Under the pieces are notes generated by a model, which did no database searches, had not been told where the DNA came from, and was given only the letters and a program-made list of their open reading frames with translations. Position numbers and translations under genes: made by a program. Below, one piece after another: positions 9,612 to 18,376 of a stretch of DNA of 64,000 nucleotides (position 1 is its first letter; each line of letters starts with the position of its first letter). Source of the DNA: Muriicola soli (GTDB lineage: Bacteria > Bacteroidota > Bacteroidia > Flavobacteriales > Flavobacteriaceae); NCBI RefSeq assembly GCF_004139715.1, contig NZ_CP035544.1, positions 1,860,001 through 1,924,000 on the forward strand, written 5' to 3'.

Positions 9612-11199
9612 TCTGGGTGTGATTCCTTACGCCGAGGCAACTAAAAAACTCACGCTAAAAGAAAAGGTAGGGCAATTTTTTATGCCTGCGGCTTTTATCA
9701 ATGATACGGAGGAAGAGATCCTGGCACTCCAATCTTTAGTTTCCCGAGGTGCGGTTGGGGGGATTTGTTTCTTCCACAGCAGGGCAAGTGCAGCCACGAA
9801 TTTTGAAGGTAAAAAGGAGGTAGTTTACAATGCAGAAAGTTTTTCCGTACTCAAAGGTCTTATCCAAAGGTATCAGAGAGCTGCTAAGTATCCTCTACTT
9901 ATCAGCATTGATGCTGAATGGGGGCTGGCAATGCGGATAGAGGAAACCCCTCAATATCCATATGCTATCACCCTGGGAGCTGCCAATGATCCTCTGCTCA
10001 TCTATGAAATAGCTAAAACCATTGGAAGCGATTGCAGAATTGCCGGGATTCACTGGAATTTTGCTCCCGTGGCCGACATCAATAGCAATCCTGATAATCC
10101 TGTTATTGGATACCGATCCTTTGGCGGCGACAAAGAAAAAGTAAGTGTCTGCGCTACAGCCTTCTCGAAAGGACTTCAGGATGCAGGAATTCTCAGTTGT
10201 GCCAAACACTTCCCGGGCCACGGTGACACGGCTACAGATTCACATCTTCAGCTACCCGTAATTGATAAGACGAAAACCGATCTCCTCAAGGAAGAACTCG
10301 TTCCCTTTAAAGCCTTGATTAGGAACGGAGTTGACGCTATTATGGTTGGGCATATATCACTCCCTGAAATTACTGATGGACAACAAACCTCAGCCTCTGT
10401 ATCGAAACATATTATCGGAGACCTGCTTCTCGATACTCTTAATTATAAAGGGGTCGTGGTTTCTGACGCCTTGAATATGCGTAGTGTCTCCAATTCTTTC
10501 AACGAAAAAGGTATGTTGGAATGGGCTGCTTTTAATGCCGGGACAGATGTTTTATGCTTTGCCGAAAATGTAGTGGAAGGAATCGAACAGATTTGCAATA
10601 CAGCTGAGGAAAATCAGATAGAGGCCAGTTTTAAAAAGGTGTGGACCCTCAAGGAGAAAGGGATTAATAAGCAGGGGAAGGAAGCTGAAAAACTAAGCTC
10701 TCCTTTAAATCTCAACGAAAGAATAGCGAGAAAAAGTCTGACCCTATTTCGCGGTACAGAGGCTGAAATTCAAAAATTTAGAGAAGATGATTTTAATGCT
10801 ATTTCAATTGGGGCTGATACCGAATCACAATTCCTGAAAAAAATTGGATGGGAAAAAGAAAAGTACTTCACCCTGGAAGAGAACGGGAATTTCCAAAAAC
10901 TGAAAAATAAGATTGGTTCCCAAAAACAACTTCTGCTCGCAGTGTACCTGCCTACTGCCAAACCTGTGGATGCTTTTGGTTTAGGAAAGGGAAAGCTCGA
11001 AATACTCATTGAACTTTTGAGTCATTACGATTCAATTCTTTATCTTTTTGGAAATCCTTATTTTCTCAGACTTTTGCCAATAGAGACTATGAAAGGAATT
11101 GTCATTGCTTATCAGCATCTCGATGGTTTTGAAATGATTGCAGCCGAACACTTTTTAGGTAATTTTACGGCAACAGGATATTTGCCGGTCAAATTATAA
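9589..11199 (+). CDS. nagZ: Glycoside hydrolase family 3 beta-N-acetylhexosaminidase, NagZ-like
   Basis: 536 residues. Residues about 20-350 are the GH3 TIM barrel. The NagZ-type loop KHFPGHGDT is at 206-214, followed by DSH, and supplies the His/Asp acid-base pair unique to this group. SDALNM holds the nucleophile Asp (D293). A C-terminal region of about 190 residues follows, longer than in E. coli NagZ and with a GH3-C-like look. No signal peptide is seen, so it is probably cytoplasmic, which fits recycling: release of GlcNAc from GlcNAc-anhMurNAc. It overlaps the transporter gene and lies seven bases before anmK, which indicates tight co-expression. The symbol is by role; the extra C-terminus makes it a NagZ relative and not a plain NagZ. 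Confidence 0.88.
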   Translation: MGKNGQASLGVIPYAEATKKLTLKEKVGQFFMPAAFINDTEEEILALQSLVSRGAVGGICFFHSRASAATNFEGKKEVVYNAESFSVLKGLIQRYQRAAKYPLLISIDAEWGLAMRIEETPQYPYAITLGAANDPLLIYEIAKTIGSDCRIAGIHWNFAPVADINSNPDNPVIGYRSFGGDKEKVSVCATAFSKGLQDAGILSCAKHFPGHGDTATDSHLQLPVIDKTKTDLLKEELVPFKALIRNGVDAIMVGHISLPEITDGQQTSASVSKHIIGDLLLDTLNYKGVVVSDALNMRSVSNSFNEKGMLEWAAFNAGTDVLCFAENVVEGIEQICNTAEENQIEASFKKVWTLKEKGINKQGKEAEKLSSPLNLNERIARKSLTLFRGTEAEIQKFREDDFNAISIGADTESQFLKKIGWEKEKYFTLEENGNFQKLKNKIGSQKQLLLAVYLPTAKPVDAFGLGKGKLEILIELLSHYDSILYLFGNPYFLRLLPIETMKGIVIAYQHLDGFEMIAAEHFLGNFTATGYLPVKL

Positions 11200-11206
11200 A
11201 AATCAA

Positions 11207-12283
11207 ATGAAGACGTATAAAGTTATAGGAATGATGTCGGGCACCTCCCTTGACGCCCTTGATCTGGCCTATTGCCACATCAGAAAACCCCTTACACGCT
11301 GGGAATTTGAAATTGTAAAAACAAGGAGCATTTCCTATGATCAGAAGCGAAGGAAAAAATTACAGGAAGTCATAAGCTACCCCGCAGATCAAATGTTAAG
11401 TCTTCACAATGAATACGGTATATGGCTTGGGGAACAGGCCAAGAGTTTTGCTGAGGATGAAAGTTTGGATGTCGACTTTGTTTCAAGTCACGGGCATACC
11501 GTACATCATCAGCCTGAGAAAGGCCTGACCTTCCAATTGGGATCCGGACAGCATTTAGCCAATGCGTCGGGGATGAAGACGATCTGTGATTTTCGGACCA
11601 ATGATGTTGCCCTGGGAGGACAAGGAGCCCCCCTTGTTCCGATAGGAGATCACTTTCTTTTTAATTCTTATGATTTTTGCCTGAACCTGGGAGGTATCAG
11701 CAATATTTCCTTTTCTCATGAGGAGAAACGCATTGCCTACGATATCGGTGTGGCGAATATGTTACTCAATTTTATTACTTCCAGAAAGGGTCTGGCCTAT
11801 GACAAAGGTGGAATGCTGGCGCGAAAGGGAAAAATGATCCCATCTCTGCTTCAATCCCTCAATGATCTTAACTACTATAAACAGCCATTTCCAAAATCGA
11901 CGGGATATGAATGGTTTTCAAAAGAGATCGTGCCTCTTATCAAAGGATTGAAACATCCTATGGAATCCCTTTTACATACAAGCGTGCATCACATTACTGA
12001 ACAGATTAGCAGAGCGATCAAAAAAATTCCGGCAGAAGGCGAGAAATCCCTGCTTATAACAGGGGGAGGCGCATTTAATACCTTCCTTATCGAAGTGTTA
12101 CAGGAAAAATTAGGAGCCCAGGTAACCATTCAAACCCCTACAGACCAGCTGATCGAATTCAAAGAAGCCCTGGTCTTTGCATTTATGGGAGTACTCCGTC
12201 TGGAACAGGAGATCAATGTATTACACTCGGTAACGGGAGCTCGCCGTGATTCCTCTTCCGGTGTACTGTACTTACCCGCTTAA
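11207..12283 (+). CDS. anmK: Anhydro-N-acetylmuramic acid kinase
   Basis: 358 residues, normal for the family. AnmK opens the 1,6-anhydro ring of anhMurNAc and phosphorylates it to MurNAc-6-P, the MurQ substrate. The N-terminus has the signature MMSGTSLDALDLA. SSHGHTVHHQP and CDFRTNDVALGGQGAPLVP follow in order. The ASKHA-type ATP site TGGGAFN is near residue 285. Last gene of the recycling operon, convergent with the carboxylase operon; I see no hairpin in the 18-base gap between them. Confidence 0.95.
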   Translation: MKTYKVIGMMSGTSLDALDLAYCHIRKPLTRWEFEIVKTRSISYDQKRRKKLQEVISYPADQMLSLHNEYGIWLGEQAKSFAEDESLDVDFVSSHGHTVHHQPEKGLTFQLGSGQHLANASGMKTICDFRTNDVALGGQGAPLVPIGDHFLFNSYDFCLNLGGISNISFSHEEKRIAYDIGVANMLLNFITSRKGLAYDKGGMLARKGKMIPSLLQSLNDLNYYKQPFPKSTGYEWFSKEIVPLIKGLKHPMESLLHTSVHHITEQISRAIKKIPAEGEKSLLITGGGAFNTFLIEVLQEKLGAQVTIQTPTDQLIEFKEALVFAFMGVLRLEQEINVLHSVTGARRDSSSGVLYLPA

Positions 12284-12301
12284 CAATTTCTGATCAATTA
12301 C

Positions 12302-13843
12302 CTACAACGGAATGTTCCCGTGTTTTTTTGGCGGCATGGCAACCTGTTTTTTCTCGAGTGAACTGAAGGTTTTGATCAGCTTCCTCCTGGTTTCCCTCGG
12401 AGGTATTACTTCATCGATAAAGCCTCGACTAGCTGCCCTAAATGGATTAGCGAATTTCTCGGCGTATTCCGCTTCTTTTTCTGCCAGCTTTTTATCAGGA
12501 TCATCAGCGGCCTTGATCTCTTTTCTAAAAATAATTTCACTGGCACCTTTAGCGCCCATCACTGCGATCTCAGCGGTTGGCCAGGCATAATTGAAATCGG
12601 CCCCGATATGCTTGGAATTCATCACATCGTAGGCACCACCATAGGCTTTCCTCGTAATAACAGTTACCTTGGGCACAGTAGCCTCGCTAAGGGCATAGAG
12701 CAATTTAGCTCCATGTACTATGATTCCGTTCCATTCCTGGTCTGTTCCGGGAAGAAAGCCAGGAACATCCACGAGAACCAATAACGGGATATTAAAGCTA
12801 TCACAAAAGCGTGTAAATCGGGCTGCCTTTCTCGAACTGTTTACATCGAGTACTCCTGCCAGAAACATGGGTTGGTTAGCAACAATACCTATGCTTTTTC
12901 CCGCCAAACGGGCAAATCCTACAATTATATTTTCTGCAAAATCTTTGTGAATTTCAAAGAAACTGTCTTCATCAATAATCCCGCCGATCACCTCGTGCAT
13001 ATCATAAGGTTTATTTGGACTGTCCGGAACAAGGTCTTCTAAGACATCACGCATCTCATCTTTTAATTCAAAAGGCAGGTCTCTGGCCTTTTCTTTGTGA
13101 CTTTGAGGCAGATAGCTCAGCAGTGTTTTTACATCTTCAAGGCACTCTACATCATTGGAAGAAGTCTTGTGGGCCACTCCTGATTTGATGGCATGGGCGC
13201 TTGCACCTCCCAGTTCCTCAGCTGTAACTTCTTCATTAGTTACCGTCTTAACCACATTGGGCCCGGTAACGAACATATAACTTGTATCTTCTACCATCAG
13301 CGTGAAGTCGGTAATCGCAGGAGAGTACACCGCTCCACCAGCACAAGGCCCCATGATCGCCGAAAGCTGCGGGATTACGCCTGAAGCCTTTACATTTCTA
13401 TAAAAAATATCAGCGTAACCTCCCAATGACCTAACCCCTTCCTGTATTCTTGCTCCGCCGGAATCGTTTAATCCGATTACGGGAGCTCCCACATTCATTG
13501 CCAGGTCCATGATCTTACAAATTTTTTCAGCATGGGTTTCGGATAGAGCACCTCCAAAAACAGTAAAATCCTGAGCATAGACATAAACCAACCTACCGTG
13601 GATGGTACCGTAACCTGTCACTACACCATCACCGAAATAGATCTCTTTATCCATTCCAAAATCTGTAGTTCTATGGGTCACCAAAATCCCCATCTCCTCA
13701 AAAGATCCCTCATCGAGCAAGTAAGCGACCCGTTCCCGTGCTGTTAACTTCTTTTTCTGGTGTTGTTTATCGATTCGATGCTGACCCCCACCAAGCTTGG
13801 CCTGTTGGATCCTATCGTTTAATTTCTTGTAATTATCACTCAT
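12302..13843 (-). CDS. pccB: Propionyl/acyl-CoA carboxylase, carboxyltransferase subunit
   Basis: 513 residues, the usual length for a fused carboxyltransferase subunit. It transfers CO2 from carboxybiotin to propionyl-CoA to make methylmalonyl-CoA. Seen: [16 protein letters not shown] near 32-47, a [12 protein letters not shown] segment, [11 protein letters not shown], and in the C-half [23 protein letters not shown] and [15 protein letters not shown], which are crotonase-fold CoA-binding motifs. It follows the biotin carboxylase gene by three bases and shares its operon with the carrier protein. The nearby mutAB genes favour propionyl-CoA over acetyl-CoA as substrate. Confidence 0.92.
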   Translation of the reverse strand: MSDNYKKLNDRIQQAKLGGGQHRIDKQHQKKKLTARERVAYLLDEGSFEEMGILVTHRTTDFGMDKEIYFGDGVVTGYGTIHGRLVYVYAQDFTVFGGALSETHAEKICKIMDLAMNVGAPVIGLNDSGGARIQEGVRSLGGYADIFYRNVKASGVIPQLSAIMGPCAGGAVYSPAITDFTLMVEDTSYMFVTGPNVVKTVTNEEVTAEELGGASAHAIKSGVAHKTSSNDVECLEDVKTLLSYLPQSHKEKARDLPFELKDEMRDVLEDLVPDSPNKPYDMHEVIGGIIDEDSFFEIHKDFAENIIVGFARLAGKSIGIVANQPMFLAGVLDVNSSRKAARFTRFCDSFNIPLLVLVDVPGFLPGTDQEWNGIIVHGAKLLYALSEATVPKVTVITRKAYGGAYDVMNSKHIGADFNYAWPTAEIAVMGAKGASEIIFRKEIKAADDPDKKLAEKEAEYAEKFANPFRAASRGFIDEVIPPRETRRKLIKTFSSLEKKQVAMPPKKHGNIPL

Positions 13844-13846
13844 CTT

Positions 13847-15289
13847 TTATGAAGTTGGGGTTCTAAGGAGTTTCTGGTCTTGCAAATATTGCTTCAAGGC
13901 CACATAAGCTGCGATCTCTGCTTCCTGCAGTGCCTTCTTCTTTAGTATTTCAGGGGAATAGTGGTCTTTTACAAAATGGGTGTCGAAGTTCCCGGAGCGA
14001 AATGCTTCGTGTTCACAGACAAATAGTCCGAAGGGCAAGGTCGTTTGCACACCTTCCACTTCGTATTCCTCTATGGCCTTGGCCAATCGTTGTATGGCTT
14101 CTTCCCTGCTTTTTCCATAGGTAATCAATTTTGAGAGCATGGGGTCGTAGTAAATGGGTATTTCCATCCCTTCCTTAAAGCCATTGTCAACCCTCACTCC
14201 TTCGCCACCAGGTAAACGATAACGTTCCAGGGTACCTACACTGGGAAGAAAATTATTCAGCGGATCTTCGGCATATACCCTGAGTTCCAAAGCGTGACCC
14301 TTTATTTTCAGGTCTTCCTGTTTCATGTCAAGCGCTTCTCCCCTGGCCACCCTGATCTGTAACTCAACCAGATCTACGTCTGTGATTAGCTCCGTTACAG
14401 GGTGTTCAACCTGTAATCGGGTGTTCATTTCAAGAAAGTAGAAATTGAGATCGGCATCCATCAGGAATTCAACGGTCCCTGCGCCAAGGTAGTCGCAGGA
14501 TCGTGCCACCTTCGTAGCTGCTATTCCCATTTCTTTCCTCAGCTCAGGCGTTAAAATAGCTGAAGGCGCTTCTTCCACCACTTTTTGATGCCTTCGTTGT
14601 ATGCTGCATTCCCGTTCAAAGAAATACAGGATATTACCATGTGCATCAGCCATAATCTGTATTTCAATATGACGAGGTGAATTCACGTATTTTTCGATAA
14701 AGACAGAGCCATCACCAAACGCTGATGTAGCCTCAGAAATAGCCCTTTCCATCTGTGATTCCAGGTCTTTTTCTTGCTCCACTATCCGCATTCCTTTCCC
14801 TCCACCTCCGGCAGAAGCCTTAATCAAGATGGGAAAGCCTATTTCCTTTGCAATACTCTTCGCCTTTTCAATATCAGCAATGGCCTCGTCTATTCCGGGC
14901 ACCATTGGGATGTCATAATTTTTAACGGCTTCCTTCGCCGCCAGCTTGCTCCCCATCATCCGAATGGCTTTCGGTTTAGGCCCGATAAATATCAGTCCGC
15001 TCTTTGTTACCGCATCTGCGAAATCAGCATTTTCACTTAGAAATCCATAGCCGGGGTGTATGGCATCGGCCCCCAGGCGTTTAGCCTCGTCAATGATGCG
15101 GGATCCGTTGAGATAGGATTCTTTAGAAGGAGCTTCGCCTATACAAACGGCTTCATCTGCGTAGGTGACATGAGGCGCATGCCTGTCGACCGTAGAATAC
15201 ACCGCCACGGTTTTAATGCCCATTTGCCTTGCGGTTTTCATCACCCTGATGGCAATTTCTCCTCTGTTGGCTACCAGTATTTTTTTCAT
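13847..15289 (-). CDS. accC: Acyl-CoA carboxylase, biotin carboxylase subunit
   Basis: 480 residues, slightly longer than typical AccC (about 450). ATP-grasp enzyme that carboxylates biotin with bicarbonate and ATP. Seen: N-terminal KKILVANRGEIAIRV, a Gly-rich ATP loop KASAGGGGKGMR near 162-173, EKYVNSPRHIEIQI, RECSIQRRHQKVVEEAP, and the metal/active region FLEMNTRLQVEHPVTE. It is the middle gene of the three-gene carboxylase operon, after the carrier subunit. The same enzyme may serve more than one acyl-CoA carboxylase. Confidence 0.92.
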   Translation of the reverse strand: MKKILVANRGEIAIRVMKTARQMGIKTVAVYSTVDRHAPHVTYADEAVCIGEAPSKESYLNGSRIIDEAKRLGADAIHPGYGFLSENADFADAVTKSGLIFIGPKPKAIRMMGSKLAAKEAVKNYDIPMVPGIDEAIADIEKAKSIAKEIGFPILIKASAGGGGKGMRIVEQEKDLESQMERAISEATSAFGDGSVFIEKYVNSPRHIEIQIMADAHGNILYFFERECSIQRRHQKVVEEAPSAILTPELRKEMGIAATKVARSCDYLGAGTVEFLMDADLNFYFLEMNTRLQVEHPVTELITDVDLVELQIRVARGEALDMKQEDLKIKGHALELRVYAEDPLNNFLPSVGTLERYRLPGGEGVRVDNGFKEGMEIPIYYDPMLSKLITYGKSREEAIQRLAKAIEEYEVEGVQTTLPFGLFVCEHEAFRSGNFDTHFVKDHYSPEILKKKALQEAEIAAYVALKQYLQDQKLLRTPTS

Positions 15290-15303
15290 ATATTATTTAC
15301 TAG

Positions 15304-15789
15304 TTATTCGTAAGAAATAAGCAGTTGTTTTTTATCTACGGTTTCCCCTGCCTTTACCGAAATTTTCTTAATTACTCCCTCCCTCGGGGAGGTAATCACA
15401 TTCTCCATTTTCATGGCTTCCAGGATGATTAGCGGAGAGTCTTCCTTTACCGAATCGCCCTCTCTTGCCTTTATTTCCAGGATGAGTCCGGGCATAGGCG
15501 CAGAAATCGCCGTTATATTTTTTGCAGATCCGAGCGAAAAGCCCATACGTGATATTTGCTGATCTAATTCATCGGCCAGCACTACCTCGTAGACTTCATT
15601 TTTCACCTTCACCTTATAGGTTTTACTCAGGAAGTCACTCCCAACCACCTCAGCTGTAAAAGGCTTGTTTTCTTTTAAAACATGGTATTTAGATGGTGCT
15701 GTTTGAAGGATGTCTGTCTTTTCCAGATCAGACGCTGTGAGGGAAAATTCGTGTGTCTCATTTACGGAGACTTTAAACTTTTGAGGCAT
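15304..15789 (-). CDS. Biotin carboxyl carrier subunit of acyl-CoA carboxylase
   Basis: 161 residues. The C-terminal 70 residues form a biotinyl domain with EAMKMEN, where K127 is the biotin attachment site, after the usual APMPGLILE turn. The N-terminal half is a beta-rich acyl-CoA carboxylase linker-like region, as in flavobacterial carrier proteins of this operon type. It is the first gene of the operon and carries biotin between the carboxylase and carboxyltransferase encoded next. Confidence 0.9.
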   Translation of the reverse strand: MPQKFKVSVNETHEFSLTASDLEKTDILQTAPSKYHVLKENKPFTAEVVGSDFLSKTYKVKVKNEVYEVVLADELDQQISRMGFSLGSAKNITAISAPMPGLILEIKAREGDSVKEDSPLIILEAMKMENVITSPREGVIKKISVKAGETVDKKQLLISYE

Positions 15790-15907
15790 AATTAACGGAT
15801 GGTTTCACAATTGAAAGAACGGAAATATATGTAAAAAATGGATGTTCGGAAAATAATATTTCCAGTTGTATTTCCGCTATTGATTTCAGCACTGCTCAAA
15901 TCTGAGA

Positions 15908-15915
15908 CAAAGGTA
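15908..15915 (-). promoter_or_regulatory. Candidate -7 element for the carboxylase operon, TACCTTTG
   Basis: The minus strand reads TACCTTTG, an exact TAnnTTTG match, 118 bases upstream of the carrier-protein ATG. It lies in a 265-base divergent gap (15790-16054) that holds no gene I can support. The long implied leader makes this less certain than the other promoter calls. Confidence 0.35.
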
Positions 15916-16029
15916 ATTCTCATCGACTTTCCAATATATGATCTCTATCATATTTTGGCAAGCTGATCCTTCGTAATTATGCCAGATAAATTGATGTAGT
16001 GGAGAGGATAAATAATACATCCAAATCCG

Positions 16030-16037
16030 TATTTTTG
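16030..16037 (+). promoter_or_regulatory. -7 promoter element for udk, TATTTTTG
   Basis: Exact TAnnTTTG match, 17 bases before the udk ATG at 16055. It implies a 5' leader of only about 10-13 bases. Confidence 0.55.
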
Positions 16038-16054
16038 GACAAAAGATTACAAAA

Positions 16055-16663
16055 ATGCTGATCATAGGGATTGCTGGAGGTACCGGCTGTGGAAAAACCA
16101 CGGTGGTCAATCAGATCGTCAATGAAATTCCTGAGGAAGAAGTTGGAGTGATCTCGCAGGACTCCTATTACAACGACCTTTCACACCTCACTTACGAAGA
16201 AAGAGCCAAGATCAATTTTGACCACCCGCGGGCCATAGATTTTGAGCTTCTGGGAAAGCACCTGAAAAGGCTTAGAAAGGGACAGCCGATTGATCAACCC
16301 GTATACTCCTTCCCTAAACACAACAGGACGAAGGATGTCATCAAGACCCATCCCAGAAAGGTCATGATTGTTGAAGGCATACTAATTCTGACACATCCGG
16401 AGATCAGAAAGATGTTCGATATCAAAATTTTTGTCCATGCTGATTCTGACGAACGACTAATCAGAAGACTAAAAAGGGATATCCACGAGAGAGGCAGGGA
16501 TCTTGAAGAAGTACTGAGTCGATACCAAAACACCCTGAAACCCATGCACGACCAATTTATTGAACCGACAAAAGAATACGCAGATATTATTATCCCCAAC
16601 AACAAGTACAATACCGTAGCTGTCAATATCGTAAGAACCATCATCACTGATAAGCTCAATTAA
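16055..16663 (+). CDS. udk: Uridine kinase
   Basis: 202 residues, normal length. It phosphorylates uridine and cytidine in pyrimidine salvage. The Walker A loop GGTGCGKTTV is at residues 8-17. SQDSYYNDLSHLTYEER and NFDHPRAIDF are the uridine-binding signatures, and R-D-I-H-E-R-G-R-D is the lid region. It is the first gene of an operon running through ftsB, mutA and mutB. Its stop codon overlaps the ftsB start (TAATG). Confidence 0.95.
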   Translation: MLIIGIAGGTGCGKTTVVNQIVNEIPEEEVGVISQDSYYNDLSHLTYEERAKINFDHPRAIDFELLGKHLKRLRKGQPIDQPVYSFPKHNRTKDVIKTHPRKVMIVEGILILTHPEIRKMFDIKIFVHADSDERLIRRLKRDIHERGRDLEEVLSRYQNTLKPMHDQFIEPTKEYADIIIPNNKYNTVAVNIVRTIITDKLN

Positions 16664-17010
16664 TGGGTATGGGACTCAAAGAACTGAAGGAGAAAAAATG
16701 GTTTTCGATTGCAACTAACCTCTATATCGTGGTGCTCACAGCATTTGTAATATGGATGGTTTTTTTTGATACGAATTCGCTGCTCATCCATATGGAACTC
16801 AAGAAACAAATCAATACCCTTGAAAAACAAAAGGACTTTTTAAAGAACGAGATAGAAAAAGATAGAAAAACACTCGAAAAGCTATCAGACCCGGAAGAAC
16901 TGGAAAAATTTGCACGGGAAAAGTATTATTTAAAAAAGAAGGGGGAAGAGATCTATCTCATTGAATATGAGGATAGCCTTAAAAATAAAGAGGATGAGCA
17001 AGAAGAATGA
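16663..17010 (+). CDS. ftsB: Septum formation initiator, FtsB/DivIC family
   Basis: 115 residues. One membrane helix at about 17-36 is followed by a long coiled coil (about 40-85) rich in Lys/Glu and Leu, then the short family end with LEKFAREKYYLKKKGEEIYLIE. FtsB/DivIC joins FtsL and FtsQ in the divisome. Start and stop overlaps with udk and mutA show translational coupling. The link to propionate genes looks like shared operon space and not shared function, as is common in this lineage. Confidence 0.88.
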   Translation: MGMGLKELKEKKWFSIATNLYIVVLTAFVIWMVFFDTNSLLIHMELKKQINTLEKQKDFLKNEIEKDRKTLEKLSDPEELEKFAREKYYLKKKGEEIYLIEYEDSLKNKEDEQEE

Positions 17011-18376
17011 ATTTTACGATTTTCCACCGACTTCAACCAAGGCCTGGAAACAGCAGATCCAATACGGTTTAAAAGGTCAGGACTACAATTATTTGTTAGT
17101 GTGGAACAGCCCAGACCAGATCGCAGTAAAACCTTTTTACAATACGGATGATCTGGAGCAACCTCCTGCCAGGGGTCTTTCTGCCGAAGATGAATGGAAA
17201 GTTGGTCAGCCTATCTCGGTTGAAGATACCGAACAAGCCAATGCCAGGGCGCTCAGATGTCTGGAAAAAGGCGCCGAGAGTTTATTCTTTAAGCTTCATT
17301 CGCCCGATATTGATTTAAGATCCCTCCTCAAGGGCATAGATTTGAAGCAGTACCCGGTTCACCTTGAAATCAATTTTCTCGCGGATACCCTTCTCGGAAC
17401 CCTGAAGGAAATTTCACAGGAGAAAAAGGCGTCCTTTATTATACATTTTGATGTGATCGGTAATCTTGCCAGGACCGGAAATTGGTTCAGGTCCATGAAG
17501 GAAGATTTAGATGCATGGCTTCAGTTAAACAGAGAATTAGAAGGCTCCATTACGATTTCTATTGATGGGAGCCTTTATCAAAATGCCGGGGCCATTCGGG
17601 TACAGCAATTAGCGTACATGCTATCACAAGCTCATGAATACGTGCATCATTTAAAAGCCAATGCGGCGGATGTAAAAATGCAAATCCCTGTCTTTAAGGT
17701 TTCGGTAAACTCGAATTACTTTTTTGAAATTGCCAAATTAAGAGCGCTAAGACAGTTATGGGCCACACTCGCCAGGGAATACGATGCCCCGGAACATTGC
17801 CATATTGTCGCCCAACCCAGCCAAAGGAACAAAACGATCTACGAATACAACTCCAACCTTTTACGCTCTACCATGGAGTGCATGGCTGCTGTCAATGGAG
17901 GAGCAGATACGGTTTGTAATCTACCCTATGATTCCCTTTATCAGAAAGAGAATGAATTTGGGGACCGAATTGCGCGTAATCAACTCCTCATTCTTAAGAA
18001 TGAAAGTTATCTGGGTGCGGTTTCAAATCCTGCAGACGGGGCTTATTATATTGAAACTCTGACAAAGCAAATGGCAGAAAAGGCGCTTTCCCTCTTTAAA
18101 CAATTGGAAGCTTCCGGCGGTTTCTTATACGCCTTAAAAGCGCATACCATTCAGCCTAAAATTAAAGAACAGGCCACCAAAGAACAGGAACGCTTCGATC
18201 AGGGTTCGGATATCTTAGTGGGGTCTAACGGCTACCAAAATAATCAGGAGGCTATGAAAGATAATTTGGAGGTATCCCCTTTTATGAAATTCGAGGCTAA
18301 AAAAACACTGATTGAACCTATTTTGGAAAAAAGGCTTGCCGAAAGCCTGGAGAAAAAACGACTAGAGCATGAGTAG
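16994..18376 (+). CDS. mutA: Methylmalonyl-CoA mutase, small (beta) subunit, short form
   Basis: 460 residues from ATG at 16994; an in-frame start 33 bases earlier would add residues of no family likeness. Catalytic-domain-like TIM barrel only: there is no C-terminal B12 domain, so it is about 160 residues shorter than MutA proteins that keep a degenerate one. It overlaps ftsB by 17 bases and mutB by 8. It pairs with MutB in a heterodimer, where the small subunit is non-catalytic. Conserved stretches include [20 protein letters not shown] and the [12 protein letters not shown] segment. Confidence 0.88.
   Translation: MSKKNEFYDFPPTSTKAWKQQIQYGLKGQDYNYLLVWNSPDQIAVKPFYNTDDLEQPPARGLSAEDEWKVGQPISVEDTEQANARALRCLEKGAESLFFKLHSPDIDLRSLLKGIDLKQYPVHLEINFLADTLLGTLKEISQEKKASFIIHFDVIGNLARTGNWFRSMKEDLDAWLQLNRELEGSITISIDGSLYQNAGAIRVQQLAYMLSQAHEYVHHLKANAADVKMQIPVFKVSVNSNYFFEIAKLRALRQLWATLAREYDAPEHCHIVAQPSQRNKTIYEYNSNLLRSTMECMAAVNGGADTVCNLPYDSLYQKENEFGDRIARNQLLILKNESYLGAVSNPADGAYYIETLTKQMAEKALSLFKQLEASGGFLYALKAHTIQPKIKEQATKEQERFDQGSDILVGSNGYQNNQEAMKDNLEVSPFMKFEAKKTLIEPILEKRLAESLEKKRLEHE

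Noticed and set aside
15886-16110. A 74-codon minus-strand open frame in the gap before udk
   Set aside because: It overlaps the udk start antisense, shows no domain, and has low-complexity Pro/Val content. The gap looks purely regulatory.
16961-16993. An earlier in-frame start for mutA
   Set aside because: It would add 11 residues unlike any MutA and lies deep in ftsB. ATG at 16994 matches family N-termini.
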